DNA from: RGIG464 sp045643185
Lineage (GTDB): Bacteria; Myxococcota_A; Bradymonadia; UBA4248
Length of the DNA stretch: 14,708 nucleotides
Assembly (NCBI GenBank): GCA_045643185.1
Contig: JAZUKH010000167.1
Coordinates: forward strand, 1 to 14,708
Reading direction: 5' to 3'
Shown here piece by piece: positions 1-7,556 of the stretch; within the stretch, counting starts at the first letter, position 1, and each line of letters starts with the position of its first letter. The position numbers were made by a program, and so were the translations under genes. A model generated the notes under the pieces. The model had not been told where the DNA came from. It saw nothing but the letters and a program-made list of their open reading frames with translations, and did no database searches.

Positions 1-170
1 GGCCGTGTGGCATGTTTGAGCGAAGCGAGTTCCACACGGCCGACAAAAAAAGCGCTCGGGGGTTGCAAGGGGGGGGCCGGTAGAGACGTGCGGCCCGCGC
101 GTCTCTACGGCCCCCTGCGCGCCGCAGCTCCAAAACAAAATGTTCAAGAATTAACGAAAAACGAATTGTA
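1..170 (+). repeat. Structured intergenic repeat R1, copy 1 (left end may be cut)
   Basis: This stretch shares its layout and linkers with 7557-7786. It begins with a perfect 10-bp inverted repeat (1-10 with 32-41, GGCCGTGTGG) around a 21-base loop containing GAGCGAAGC. A second long palindrome follows at 72-115, with stem halves GGGGGCCG and TAGAGACG, one bulged G at position 80 and a short centre. Next is a linker at 108-127 that matches 7694-7713 at 19 of 20 bases. The AT-rich tail at 130-170 contains TGTTCAAGAAT and matches 4530-4575 and 7726-7772. No reading frame here looks coding. The first hairpin is not followed by a T-run on the plus strand, so it is not a plus-strand terminator. 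Together with the rpmE promoter and leader this fills the 348 bases before the first gene. Confidence 0.7.
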
Positions 171-218
171 AGCCCGGACTAAACTCAAACCACACACATC
201 GAAAAATACATAAAATAG

Positions 219-247
219 TTGACCCGTTTTTGAAAACAGCCTATACA
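219..247 (+). promoter_or_regulatory. Sigma70-type promoter of rpmE
   Basis: A -35 box TTGACC (219-224) and a -10 box TATACA (242-247) are separated by exactly 17 bases. The bases after the -10 (CCGTCGGC) form a GC-rich discriminator, as is common at growth-rate-controlled promoters of translation genes. The start of transcription would be near 253, giving a leader of about 95 bases before rpmE. Confidence 0.7.
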
Positions 248-260
248 CCGTCGGCTCTTG

Positions 261-326
261 AACGTGGCGTGTTTTTTTGCGCCCGTCTTTTTACGTTACT
301 CAATGGCAATGTAATGTTCCATTGCC
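261..326 (+). promoter_or_regulatory. Possible autoregulatory leader of rpmE
   Basis: The leader can fold into two hairpins. In the first, AACGT (261-265) pairs with ACGTT (293-297) and, directly inside, GGCG (266-269) pairs with CGCC (280-283). In the second, GGCAATG (305-311) pairs with CATTGCC (320-326) around an 8-base loop, ending nine bases before the ribosome binding site. L31 leaders that bind the protein and repress translation are known in several bacterial groups. Whether this belongs to one of those classes or is a new one cannot be told from one sequence. Confidence 0.4.
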
Positions 327-348
327 AATTTAATAGAGAGGTTACACA

Positions 349-558
349 ATGAAAGAAGGTATTCATCCTGATTACAAACCCGCCAAAATCACCTGCGCCT
401 GCGGCAACGTGATTGAAACCCGCTCGACCCTCGGTGACTACAACGTCGAAATCTGCTCGGCCTGTCACCCCCTCTTCACCGGTAAACAGAAAATGATCGA
501 TACCGCCGGCCGCGTCGAACGCTTCAACAAAAAATACAACCGCAACAACGCCAAGTAG
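349..558 (+). CDS. rpmE: 50S ribosomal protein L31 (zinc-binding C+ form)
   Basis: This 69-residue protein has the length and sequence of bacterial L31, a large-subunit protein that helps bridge the two ribosomal subunits. It begins MKEGIHPDY, the usual start of the family. Four cysteines in CxC...CxxC spacing (Cys16, Cys18, Cys37, Cys40) mark the C+ paralogue, which binds zinc and is exchanged for a C- form in many bacteria under zinc limitation. The start is supported by a purine-rich site AGAGAGG at 335-341, seven bases before the ATG. The gene has its own promoter (219-247), a structured leader and a terminator (573-612), so it seems to be transcribed alone although prfA follows 185 bases later. 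No C- paralogue is in the window. Confidence 0.97.
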   Translation: MKEGIHPDYKPAKITCACGNVIETRSTLGDYNVEICSACHPLFTGKQKMIDTAGRVERFNKKYNRNNAK

Positions 559-572
559 TTTTGCTGCTTTTA

Positions 573-612
573 AGCCCCATCGCGCGCCTTCTCGCACCCG
601 GTGGGGCTTTTT
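573..612 (+). terminator. Rho-independent terminator of rpmE
   Basis: AGCCCCA (573-579) pairs with TGGGGCT (602-608) and is followed by a T-run (608-612). It lies 14 bases after the rpmE stop codon. The loop is long (22 bases) and can form extra short pairs. Confidence 0.8.
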
Positions 613-743
613 GCATTTTAAGCACACAAAAATTACACGCTGAAAAACGCGCCCGCTCGCGCTCACACGTGCGACTCTATCGTCGCTCTCGCAGCAAAGA
701 CGTCAACTTTTGACACGTCTCTCACCTATCAGAGCTTTAATCT

Positions 744-1826
744 ATGAAACTGCAGGAAAAACTCGTCGAACTCGAACGCAGATACGAGGATCTCAGCCAC
801 TCGCTCGCAGATCCCGATGTGCTCGCAAACCCCGACAAATTCAATAAATTCGCTCGCGAACGCGCCGAAATGGAACCCATCGTCAACGCCTATCAGGCAC
901 TCAAAAAAGCCGAAAAAGACCTCGACGATGCAAACGAAATGCTCGAAATCGAAACCGATAACGAGATGAGAACCATGATCAAAGAAGATATCAACAATCT
1001 TCTCGATGACATCGCAAAAAAACGCGATGAACTTCAGATCATGATGCTACCCAAAGACCCCATGGATGAGCGAAACATCGTCATCGAAGTCCGCGCCGGA
1101 ACCGGCGGCGACGAAGCCTCACTCTTCGCCGGCGATATCTTCGAAATGTACGTCCGTTACGCCAACAAAATGAAGTGGAAAGTCGAGATCATCGACGAAT
1201 CCGAAGGCCCCTCCGGCGGCTATAAGGAAGTCGTCGCCATGATCAGCGGAAACGCCGTTTACGCAAACATGAAATTCGAAGCCGGTACACACCGCGTCCA
1301 GCGCGTACCTGCCACCGAAGCACAGGGACGTATCCACACGTCCGCATGCACCGTCGCTATCCTCCCTGAAGCCCAGGACGTCGATCTCAAAATCGAAGAT
1401 AAAGACCTGCGTATCGATATCTATCGTTCAAGCGGCGCCGGCGGACAGCACGTCAACAAAACGTCCTCGGCCATCCGTATCACGCACATTCCGACAAACA
1501 CCGTCGTCACCTGTCAGGACGAACGCTCGCAGCACAAAAACAAAGAAAAGGCCATGAAAGTCCTCGCAAGCCGTCTATACGACATGCAACGACAAAGCCT
1601 CGCCAACGAACGCGCCGCCGACAGAAAATCCATGGTCGGCTCCGGCGATCGCTCCGAACGCATCCGCACCTACAACTATCCTGAAAATCGAATCACCGAT
1701 CACCGAATCAACCTCACCCTCTACAAACTCGACACCATCGTCGAAACCGGTGAGCTCGATCTCCTCGTCGGACCGCTCAAAACTGCGGAACACCTCGAAA
1801 AACTCAACGCCGAGGAAAATAACTAA
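744..1826 (+). CDS. prfA: Peptide chain release factor 1
   Basis: The 360-residue protein is a full-length class I release factor, which recognises UAA and UAG stop codons and triggers release of the finished peptide on the ribosome. Two diagnostic motifs are visible: the stop-codon-reading PxT tripeptide PAT at residues 189-191, which marks RF1 rather than RF2 (SPF), followed by GRIHTSA; and the catalytic GGQ at 233-235 followed by HVNKT. The acidic, helical N-terminal domain (about 1-105) is the usual RF1 domain 1. The ATG at 744 fits the family's start, but no clear Shine-Dalgarno sequence precedes it (only AGAG at 731-734), so initiation may be weak or of another type. A TTGACA at 710-715 has no well-placed -10 box. 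In many bacteria prmC, which methylates the GGQ glutamine, follows prfA; here it does not. Confidence 0.97.
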   Translation: MKLQEKLVELERRYEDLSHSLADPDVLANPDKFNKFARERAEMEPIVNAYQALKKAEKDLDDANEMLEIETDNEMRTMIKEDINNLLDDIAKKRDELQIMMLPKDPMDERNIVIEVRAGTGGDEASLFAGDIFEMYVRYANKMKWKVEIIDESEGPSGGYKEVVAMISGNAVYANMKFEAGTHRVQRVPATEAQGRIHTSACTVAILPEAQDVDLKIEDKDLRIDIYRSSGAGGQHVNKTSSAIRITHIPTNTVVTCQDERSQHKNKEKAMKVLASRLYDMQRQSLANERAADRKSMVGSGDRSERIRTYNYPENRITDHRINLTLYKLDTIVETGELDLLVGPLKTAEHLEKLNAEENN

Positions 1827-1862
1827 GCCACGGTTTTCGATCCGATCCAATTTGGATATCAT

Positions 1863-1950
1863 GGGGAGGGGAAAGCCTTCCCCTACGCGGCTATTGGCAA
1901 CGCCAATACGCCGCTACCCCTTCTGCCTGCGGCGCCACCACGGAATAGAT
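1863..1950 (+). repeat. Palindromic intergenic repeat R2, copy A
   Basis: Two hairpins lie side by side. GGGGAA (1868-1873) pairs with TTCCCC (1878-1883) around AGCC. TATTGGC (1892-1898) pairs with GCCAATA (1902-1908) around AAC, extended by GCGGC (1887-1891) pairing with GCCGC (1910-1914) past one unpaired C at 1909. The flank CTACCCC...CCACGG at 1915-1941 also matches the copy at 12985-13080. There is no T-run, so this is not a typical terminator, although it occupies the position of one after prfA. Confidence 0.65.
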
Positions 1951-2033
1951 CCATCTTTCCTGCGGTTCCGCTTCAGGTCATCACATCGGCGCAAGGACGC
2001 GCCATGACATCACGCATCAGGGAGGATTACACG

Positions 2034-4445
2034 ATGCTACGCATTCATCCCGCCATTCCAGGTGTACTCACCGCATTGCTTCTCAGCGCCGGATGCAGCG
2101 CCCAAACGACGATCACAGAAGACCTCGTCACGACCAACGAGATCGTCCAGACGAGTCTGTCACTCGAACAGCCCGCTAAACCCGTTGCCGAGCACGTCCA
2201 GGGCTCGCTCGAAAAAAGCGACCCATGCCTCACCCTGTTGCCACAGGCGCCGCTCTTCGACCAGCCAACCGCTCAAAACGCATGGCTCGCCTTCAGCAAT
2301 AAAAAATTTCAGGAAGCCGCAGACGGGTTCCAAAAAGCCCTCACGGCTGAACCAAAACTCGATGACGCCGCCAAACAACGTGCCTACTTTCTGGCCGCAC
2401 AGGCACTCAACCGCTCCAGCAACGAAGCCGATCGCCTCAAAGCCGTCGACCTCATGAAAAAAGCTTTCGAGACCAAGGCCAACCTCGACCGAATTGCCGC
2501 CATTTACGGCGCAAAAATGAGTTTTGAAGCAAAACGCTGGCAGGATACGCTCGACTTTGCCGACGCCCTGCTCACCCAATCAGATTATCGCACCTATCGC
2601 GCCGTGGCGCTCACAAACCTCGGACAATACGACGCGGCTGCCGCCGAGTTCGAACGCATCGACAACTTCCCAAAAGCCATCCGACTCACCGCGCTCGAAG
2701 CCAGGGCTCGCGCGCAAGACGAGACTGCACAACACAAGGCCGCGCTCGAAACCTATCGACGCATCTACGAGCTTGATCCAAAATCCCAACAGGGACAACT
2801 CGCGATGGAAGCCATCATGGCTCAGAAAGACACCTGGCCAAAAGGCTTCGAATTCCCGCGTGCTGCGACAAAAACCGATACCTCGAAATCCGAACGAGAA
2901 CAGGCTGAGGCGCATTTCAACGCCCATCGCTCCGAAAAAGCCATCGCGGCCTACACTAAGCTCCTCAAAGCCGACAAAGCTAAAAAATCAACCAAAGACG
3001 TTTGCGATGACCTCTACGCCATTGCAAGAAGCCACGTCAAACTAAGACAGCATTCCAAGTCGCTCCCCTTCTTCAAAGAAGGCCTCGACACCTGCAAAAA
3101 CACCGATCTGCACGTGAAGATCCTCTATACCGGTGCCAAAGCAGCCTGGAATGCCGGGCAAAATGACACCGCCATTGCCTGGTATCAGCAGATCGTTGAC
3201 GACTATGCCACGCACTCCTACGCCGACGACGCCTACAACTACCAGGCGCTCATTCTCAACGGCATGGGCAAACTCGACGAAGCCCGAAACGTGCTCAACA
3301 AGCAAATACAGGCCTATCCGAACGGCGACATGGCCAAAGATGCCTACTGGGCTCTTTTACAGGACTTGTACGAACGCAATTTGTTCAAAGACGCCGTGGA
3401 CTTTGTCGATCAGCACATCGCTCAGGCTGCCGAGGACGACCTCTATTCGCAGGGACGCCTGCGTTACTTCCAGGGACGCGCTTACGAACACCTGAACGAC
3501 ACGATGAGCGCCATAAAAGACTACCTCATGGTCATGGAAGAATACCCGCTATCCTACTATGCCATGTTGTCACTCGGTCGACTCGAAACACTCGACGCCA
3601 CCCAAGCCAAAACTTGGATCGAGACCTATCGTTCACGCGTTTACACGCCTGAAAATGGACAAGATTACTGTTTTTCCGCGCTCGCGACAGACCCTCGCTT
3701 TGACGCCACACGCATTCTCGTTCAAATGAACCTCTACGATGATGCTCTGGACGAACTTTCACCGCTCATCGACGCGCCCGACAAGCCTCAAGCCTTTGAA
3801 GCCAAGCTCGCTCGCGCCATGATTCTGCAAAAACAGAATAAGTTCACCGACTCAGCACGACTCGCGGCTGCCCTGCTCAACCCGCAACAGGATCTGCCCT
3901 ACCAGGCCTATGCCGCATGGACGCTCGCCTACCCCATGCCATGGCGAAACATCGTCGACAGCGCAACCTCAGCCGGCAATGCCGACCTGTTCTACACGAC
4001 CTACGCCATCATGCGCGAAGAGAGCTACTACAATCCCAAAGCTGAATCATGGGCAAACGCGCGCGGTCTCATGCAGGTCATGCTGCCAACGGCCCAATCA
4101 ACGGCGGCCGAGATCGGACTGCCCAAACCCACGGCCAACGACCTCTTCAAACCCGAAACAGCGATCCCAATTGGTTCTGCCTACATCGCCAAGCTCATGA
4201 AGATACTCGTGCCCCACCCCATGTTCGTACTCCCCGGTTACAACGCCGGTCAGGGCAACGTCGGCAAATGGATGACCAAATACGCCAACACCGATGTCGA
4301 TCTTTACGTCGAAAAGATCCCCTTCAAAGAAGCTCGTCACTACGCCAAACGCGTCGGAACAACCCTCTGGCGCTATCGTTGGCTCTACGACCAGGCCATG
4401 CCAAACCTTTTTGACCCGGCGCTCAAGATCGAACAGCTTAAGTGA
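2034..4445 (+). CDS. SLT-family lytic transglycosylase lipoprotein with TPR-like helical region
   Basis: This protein cleaves peptidoglycan glycan strands, probably from the periplasmic side of the outer membrane. I start it at 2034, giving 803 residues, because GGGAGGA (2020-2026) lies seven bases upstream and the protein then begins with a lipoprotein signal peptide ending LLLSAGC; the in-frame ATG at 2004 would hide that signal. Serine at +2 fits outer-membrane sorting in the enterobacterial scheme. Residues of about 60-630 are helical TPR-like repeats, like the ring-shaped region of Slt70 but longer. The C-terminal SLT domain holds the likely catalytic Glu663 in MREESYYNP, then GLMQVM (678-683) and GYNAGQGNV (735-743). 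E. coli Slt is about 645 residues and not a lipoprotein, so this is a larger relative, as found in deltaproteobacteria. A terminator follows immediately. Confidence 0.93.
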   Translation: MLRIHPAIPGVLTALLLSAGCSAQTTITEDLVTTNEIVQTSLSLEQPAKPVAEHVQGSLEKSDPCLTLLPQAPLFDQPTAQNAWLAFSNKKFQEAADGFQKALTAEPKLDDAAKQRAYFLAAQALNRSSNEADRLKAVDLMKKAFETKANLDRIAAIYGAKMSFEAKRWQDTLDFADALLTQSDYRTYRAVALTNLGQYDAAAAEFERIDNFPKAIRLTALEARARAQDETAQHKAALETYRRIYELDPKSQQGQLAMEAIMAQKDTWPKGFEFPRAATKTDTSKSEREQAEAHFNAHRSEKAIAAYTKLLKADKAKKSTKDVCDDLYAIARSHVKLRQHSKSLPFFKEGLDTCKNTDLHVKILYTGAKAAWNAGQNDTAIAWYQQIVDDYATHSYADDAYNYQALILNGMGKLDEARNVLNKQIQAYPNGDMAKDAYWALLQDLYERNLFKDAVDFVDQHIAQAAEDDLYSQGRLRYFQGRAYEHLNDTMSAIKDYLMVMEEYPLSYYAMLSLGRLETLDATQAKTWIETYRSRVYTPENGQDYCFSALATDPRFDATRILVQMNLYDDALDELSPLIDAPDKPQAFEAKLARAMILQKQNKFTDSARLAAALLNPQQDLPYQAYAAWTLAYPMPWRNIVDSATSAGNADLFYTTYAIMREESYYNPKAESWANARGLMQVMLPTAQSTAAEIGLPKPTANDLFKPETAIPIGSAYIAKLMKILVPHPMFVLPGYNAGQGNVGKWMTKYANTDVDLYVEKIPFKEARHYAKRVGTTLWRYRWLYDQAMPNLFDPALKIEQLK

Positions 4446-4450
4446 TTCAC

Positions 4451-4485
4451 AAAGCCGCACCAAGTCTCATGGCGCGGCTTTTTTG
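4451..4485 (+). terminator. Rho-independent terminator of the lytic transglycosylase gene
   Basis: AAGCCGC (4452-4458) pairs with GCGGCTT (4474-4480), followed by a run of T to 4484. It begins a few bases after the stop codon. The repeat R1 copy 2 starts four bases after this T-run. Confidence 0.85.
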
Positions 4486-4488
4486 TTC

Positions 4489-4591
4489 ATTGTCTGGTCA
4501 GAAATTCTGAAATGCAGGCCCAGGCCTGCTCAAAAACAAAATGTTCAAGAATAACCGAACAAACGAAAACAAATCGTGATCCTTGGCTGAG
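4489..4591 (+). repeat. Structured intergenic repeat R1, copy 2 (short form)
   Basis: This copy begins ATTGTCTGGTCAGAAAT, identical to the start of copy 3 at 7557, then lacks about 130 bases of copy 3. It rejoins at the perfect inverted repeat GCAGGCC-CA-GGCCTGC (4514-4529), which is identical in copy 3 (7710-7725), and continues into the common AT-rich tail ending GTGATCCTTGGCTGAG. It lies directly after a terminator and upstream of the next gene's promoter region. Confidence 0.7.
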
Positions 4592-4634
4592 TTTTATCTT
4601 TGCACCTTGTGCATCCTCCCAAAACACGCTTTTG

Positions 4635-4643
4635 TGCTAATAT
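4635..4643 (+). promoter_or_regulatory. Possible extended -10 promoter of the duplicated-domain lipoprotein
   Basis: TGCTAATAT at 4635-4643 has the TGn extension and a good -10 hexamer (TAATAT). There is no convincing -35 box at the right distance, so the call rests on the extended -10 alone. It lies about 70 bases before the start codon at 4713. Confidence 0.35.
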
Positions 4644-4712
4644 AGCCGCCGTTTTTTTGAGCGCTATTTTGCTGCTTTTATCAACCCACTAACCCAAATA
4701 AAGGAACTTAAA

Positions 4713-5732
4713 ATGAAAAATTATCTCAGCCTTATGATGGCCCTTCTTCTGTCCATGTCGGCGGTCGCCTGTTCAGACGATGACAACACGACAGACGACA
4801 ACAAGACCGGCGACCAAACGACCGATGACAACACCGGCAAGACTGGCGACAACACTGGCAAGACTGGCGACAACACGGGTAAGACCGACGACAACACGAC
4901 GGCCACCACGATCAGCGAATGCAAACTGAATTACTATGCTGACAAGGTCGCCGAAGGCTCCGCCTTCGAAGCCTACGCCCAGGTCAAAGCCGATGGCGCC
5001 ACGGGCAAAACAGGAAACCACTCGCTCAAAGCCCAATTTGGTTACATCAACATCAATGAATTCCTCGCAGCGGGTGCCAATGCCAGTGTGGACACCATCC
5101 ACTGGGTCGATGCACCGCGCAACGAAAGCTACAGTGGCGACGACACGATCGATGAATTCATGACCAAAGACATCAATCCGACGGCTGGCGGCTACGGCAT
5201 CGGTTATCGCGTGTCAGGCGACAACGGCAAAACCTGGACCTTCTGCGGCATCAACGGCATCATTACGGACATGTCTACACTCGCGACCAACGTCGGTATG
5301 GTTACGGTCGCAGCCGCCAACGCGGTCAACGTCTCGTGGTGCCAGCTCAAATGGGCTGAAAACATCCAGATGGGCAGCGAATTCGTCGCCTATGCCCAGG
5401 TCTATGCCGAAGGCGTGACGGGCAAAAACAACAGCCACGACGGCATCATCGCCAACCTTGGCTATGTCAACGTCGACGACTACCTCAACAACGGTGCCGA
5501 AATCAAATGGGCTCCGGCAAAACGCAACGACCAGTTTACTGGCGACGGCTCGGACAACAACGACGAATACATGAACGACGGCAATAAACCTGAAAAAACG
5601 GGTTGGTACGCGCTCCTTTACCGTTTCTCGGGCGATAATGGCCAAACCTGGATCTACTGCGGCAAAAACGAGCAGGTCATTACCTCCATGGACAACATCA
5701 CCAACGAGATCTGGTCTGTTGAAGTCAAGTAA
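4713..5732 (+). CDS. Lipoprotein with duplicated Cys-bracketed domain
   Basis: This is a 339-residue secreted lipoprotein of unknown function. A signal peptide ends SAVAC with the lipid-anchored Cys at residue 20. Residues 21-66 are a flexible Asp/Thr/Asn/Gly/Lys linker that includes three tandem DNTGKT(G/D) heptads, encoded by a 21-bp repeat at 4827-4889. Two homologous domains follow, bounded by Cys70-Cys178 and Cys210-Cys316. Both contain AYAQV, G(A/V)TGK, an acidic centre and a closing YR(V/F)SGDNG(K/Q)TW segment before the second Cys. The paired cysteines probably form a disulfide in each domain. From memory, similar Cys-bracketed beta-rich repeats ending in FSxDGGxxWTYC occur in secreted Myxococcota proteins; their ligand is unknown to me. 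AAGGA at 4701-4705 is well placed for the start. The gene converges on the symporter gene 27 bases downstream with no visible terminator between. Confidence 0.85.
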   Translation: MKNYLSLMMALLLSMSAVACSDDDNTTDDNKTGDQTTDDNTGKTGDNTGKTGDNTGKTDDNTTATTISECKLNYYADKVAEGSAFEAYAQVKADGATGKTGNHSLKAQFGYININEFLAAGANASVDTIHWVDAPRNESYSGDDTIDEFMTKDINPTAGGYGIGYRVSGDNGKTWTFCGINGIITDMSTLATNVGMVTVAAANAVNVSWCQLKWAENIQMGSEFVAYAQVYAEGVTGKNNSHDGIIANLGYVNVDDYLNNGAEIKWAPAKRNDQFTGDGSDNNDEYMNDGNKPEKTGWYALLYRFSGDNGQTWIYCGKNEQVITSMDNITNEIWSVEVK

Positions 5733-5759
5733 ACATCGGCTTTTACAAAACGACATGCA

Positions 5760-7415
5760 CTAGTCTTCGTTCCAGACTTTCATATCGACCATATTTTCTG
5801 ACCGGGCTGCGATCATCGTACAAGTCGCAGTACCGGTCACATTAATGATCGTCTGGACCATCGCGTCGAACGCATAAATACCCATGATGATGCTGATCGC
5901 GTTTGCCGGAATGCCCATCATCGGCAACAACATGGCGATGCAGAGCAAAATTGAGCCCGGAATCGCGGGCGCCGCGACCGAAAGCACGTAGACCATCAGA
6001 ACGATACTCGTCATCATACCTGGCGCGATCGGCACGCCAAAAATACTGGCCATGAACAACGCGCTGACCATGAGGGCGATGCAGCCACCATTCTTATTGA
6101 GCACGGTTCCAAGCGGGATCGCAAACGAATAAGCTTTGGTCGAAATGCCCATCTTCGTACGGCATATTTCCATGTTAAACGGCATGACCGCGTTCCCCGA
6201 GCACAAAACGAAGGCGTTGAGCATGACCGGTGCGAATTTCTTGAAGAACCGGATCGGCGACAAACGCGTCAAGAGTGGGAACATAATGGCATAGACGATC
6301 AACATGACGACGTACCCCAACGTCGTGAGCGCAAGCCATTGCGTGACCGAAAAGAGTGACGTTACGTCAGTGCGAATGACCATGTCAGCCATCGAACAGA
6401 AGATCGAAAGCGGCATGAACTTGATGATGATCTTCGTGATCTTAAGGAACAGGTCGTTCAGCATATCGAGCCCGTGGTTGACAGCTGCGGCCGAAGCGCC
6501 AAGTTTCGTGACACCAAGACCGGTCAAAAACGCCAAAAAAAGCACCTGAAGCATATCTGACTTGAAGAACGGCGTCAGAATGTCAGCCGGAATGATATTG
6601 ATGATCGTGTTTTTGAGCGAGATCGAGGTCGTCGACGCCGTCTTAGCGATCGAATCGGCTGAATCGGTGACGGTCTGGGCCAACGAGGCATCCCCGAGCG
6701 GCAGTAACCAGTAACAGGCGAGTGCCACGCAAATAGCGATGAACGAAGTCAGGACGAACAAACCAAAAACTTTGGCGCTCAACTTACCCATCTGGCGCAT
6801 ATCGCGGTTGCCCGCGACAGCCGACGCAATTGAGAAAAACACGAGTGGCGCGGCAAGCATCTTGATCGCGTTCAAAAACATCGTGTACATCGGCACAAAG
6901 AACGTATCAGCAAACGTGGTGGCAATCGACGGGCCGAGGACTTTGAGACCAACGCCGACAAACACGCCGCACGTCAGCGCAAAAAGCGTACGACGAAGTG
7001 CGCGCTGCTTGCTCGTTTCGACCAATATGGACGCGACGTTCAGACCTTTTTTGTTATGAACCGAAACGCGCTTGCCATACGACTTCAAAATGAAGTTACG
7101 GATGATCGATTCCTGTTCAGAGTCGACGTCACTGAGTTCCGGCATCGTAAAACCGGTCGGAACTTCTTCTTCACGGAGCGGCACACCGCGCCCCGACACA
7201 CGGATCAGGCAATCACCAAATAGCTTATGAACTTCGATCTTAAGCTTCGTTTCGGTCGACACTTTGATCATCTTGACCAGCAATTCTTTGAGTGAACGAC
7301 TGGCTTGATCGATGTCTATGTCCTTGATCTTCCACTGTTTTAGGATCTGCTCGACATGGGTCTGGGCGTCCGCAATTTCTTTGACCTTCGTATCGATATA
7401 AAATGCGCGCTTCAT
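5760..7415 (-). CDS. Dicarboxylate/amino-acid:cation symporter (SDF/DAACS family) with N-terminal HATPase-like domain
   Basis: This 551-residue inner-membrane protein is a two-domain fusion. Residues of about 140-540 are a sodium:dicarboxylate symporter-family transporter with many hydrophobic segments, including FFVPMYTMFLNAIKMLAAPLVF and the C-terminal NVTG motif (525-528). Residues of about 1-135 are soluble and resemble the fold of histidine-kinase-type ATPases: ELLVKMI (44-50) sits where the N box would be and IIRNFILKSYGKRVSVHNKKG (from 104) resembles the C-terminal part, but the N-box Asn and the DxGxG Asp appear to be missing. Several transporter signatures are also altered: CSGNAVMP (405-412) where SSSxTLP is usual, NKNGG (440-444) where NMDGT is usual, and Gln521 at the place of the GltPh substrate-binding Arg397. 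The substrate therefore cannot be named. The start is supported by GAGGA (7422-7426 on the minus strand), six bases upstream. Confidence 0.88.
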   Translation of the reverse strand: MKRAFYIDTKVKEIADAQTHVEQILKQWKIKDIDIDQASRSLKELLVKMIKVSTETKLKIEVHKLFGDCLIRVSGRGVPLREEEVPTGFTMPELSDVDSEQESIIRNFILKSYGKRVSVHNKKGLNVASILVETSKQRALRRTLFALTCGVFVGVGLKVLGPSIATTFADTFFVPMYTMFLNAIKMLAAPLVFFSIASAVAGNRDMRQMGKLSAKVFGLFVLTSFIAICVALACYWLLPLGDASLAQTVTDSADSIAKTASTTSISLKNTIINIIPADILTPFFKSDMLQVLFLAFLTGLGVTKLGASAAAVNHGLDMLNDLFLKITKIIIKFMPLSIFCSMADMVIRTDVTSLFSVTQWLALTTLGYVVMLIVYAIMFPLLTRLSPIRFFKKFAPVMLNAFVLCSGNAVMPFNMEICRTKMGISTKAYSFAIPLGTVLNKNGGCIALMVSALFMASIFGVPIAPGMMTSIVLMVYVLSVAAPAIPGSILLCIAMLLPMMGIPANAISIIMGIYAFDAMVQTIINVTGTATCTMIAARSENMVDMKVWNED

Positions 7416-7478
7416 GAACTATCCTCAAAACCACTACCGACAGACCAAAAAAATACATGCGCCGTGTCGGCGGCTGTC

Positions 7479-7506
7479 CGTATATAACAAATTGTAACTT
7501 TTTCAA
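7479..7506 (-). promoter_or_regulatory. Possible promoter of the symporter gene
   Basis: Read on the minus strand, TTGAAA (7501-7506) and TATACG (7479-7484) are 16 bases apart. They lie about 65-90 bases before the start codon. The match to consensus is moderate, but the surrounding bases are AT-rich as expected. Confidence 0.4.
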
Positions 7507-7556
7507 CATGACATGGTTATTGGACACAAAAATAGCTACAACTCAGCCGCAGAAGC

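Noticed and set aside
1..41. Strong hairpin as a plus-strand terminator
   Set aside because: It is followed by A, not T, on the plus strand. It fits better as the first hairpin of repeat R1; a role as terminator for a minus-strand gene beyond the edge cannot be judged.
241..666. Long minus-strand open frame overlapping rpmE
   Set aside because: It is the antisense shadow of rpmE plus its leader; no family resemblance and no start signal.
1575..1862. Minus-strand open frame inside prfA (and others inside the transglycosylase and malQ genes)
   Set aside because: Codon bias with C at third positions leaves long antisense frames in GC-rich genes. The products are low-complexity and unlike any protein I know.
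2004..2033. Upstream ATG for the lytic transglycosylase
   Set aside because: It would put ten polar residues before the lipoprotein signal; the ATG at 2034 has a strong ribosome binding site and gives a normal signal peptide.
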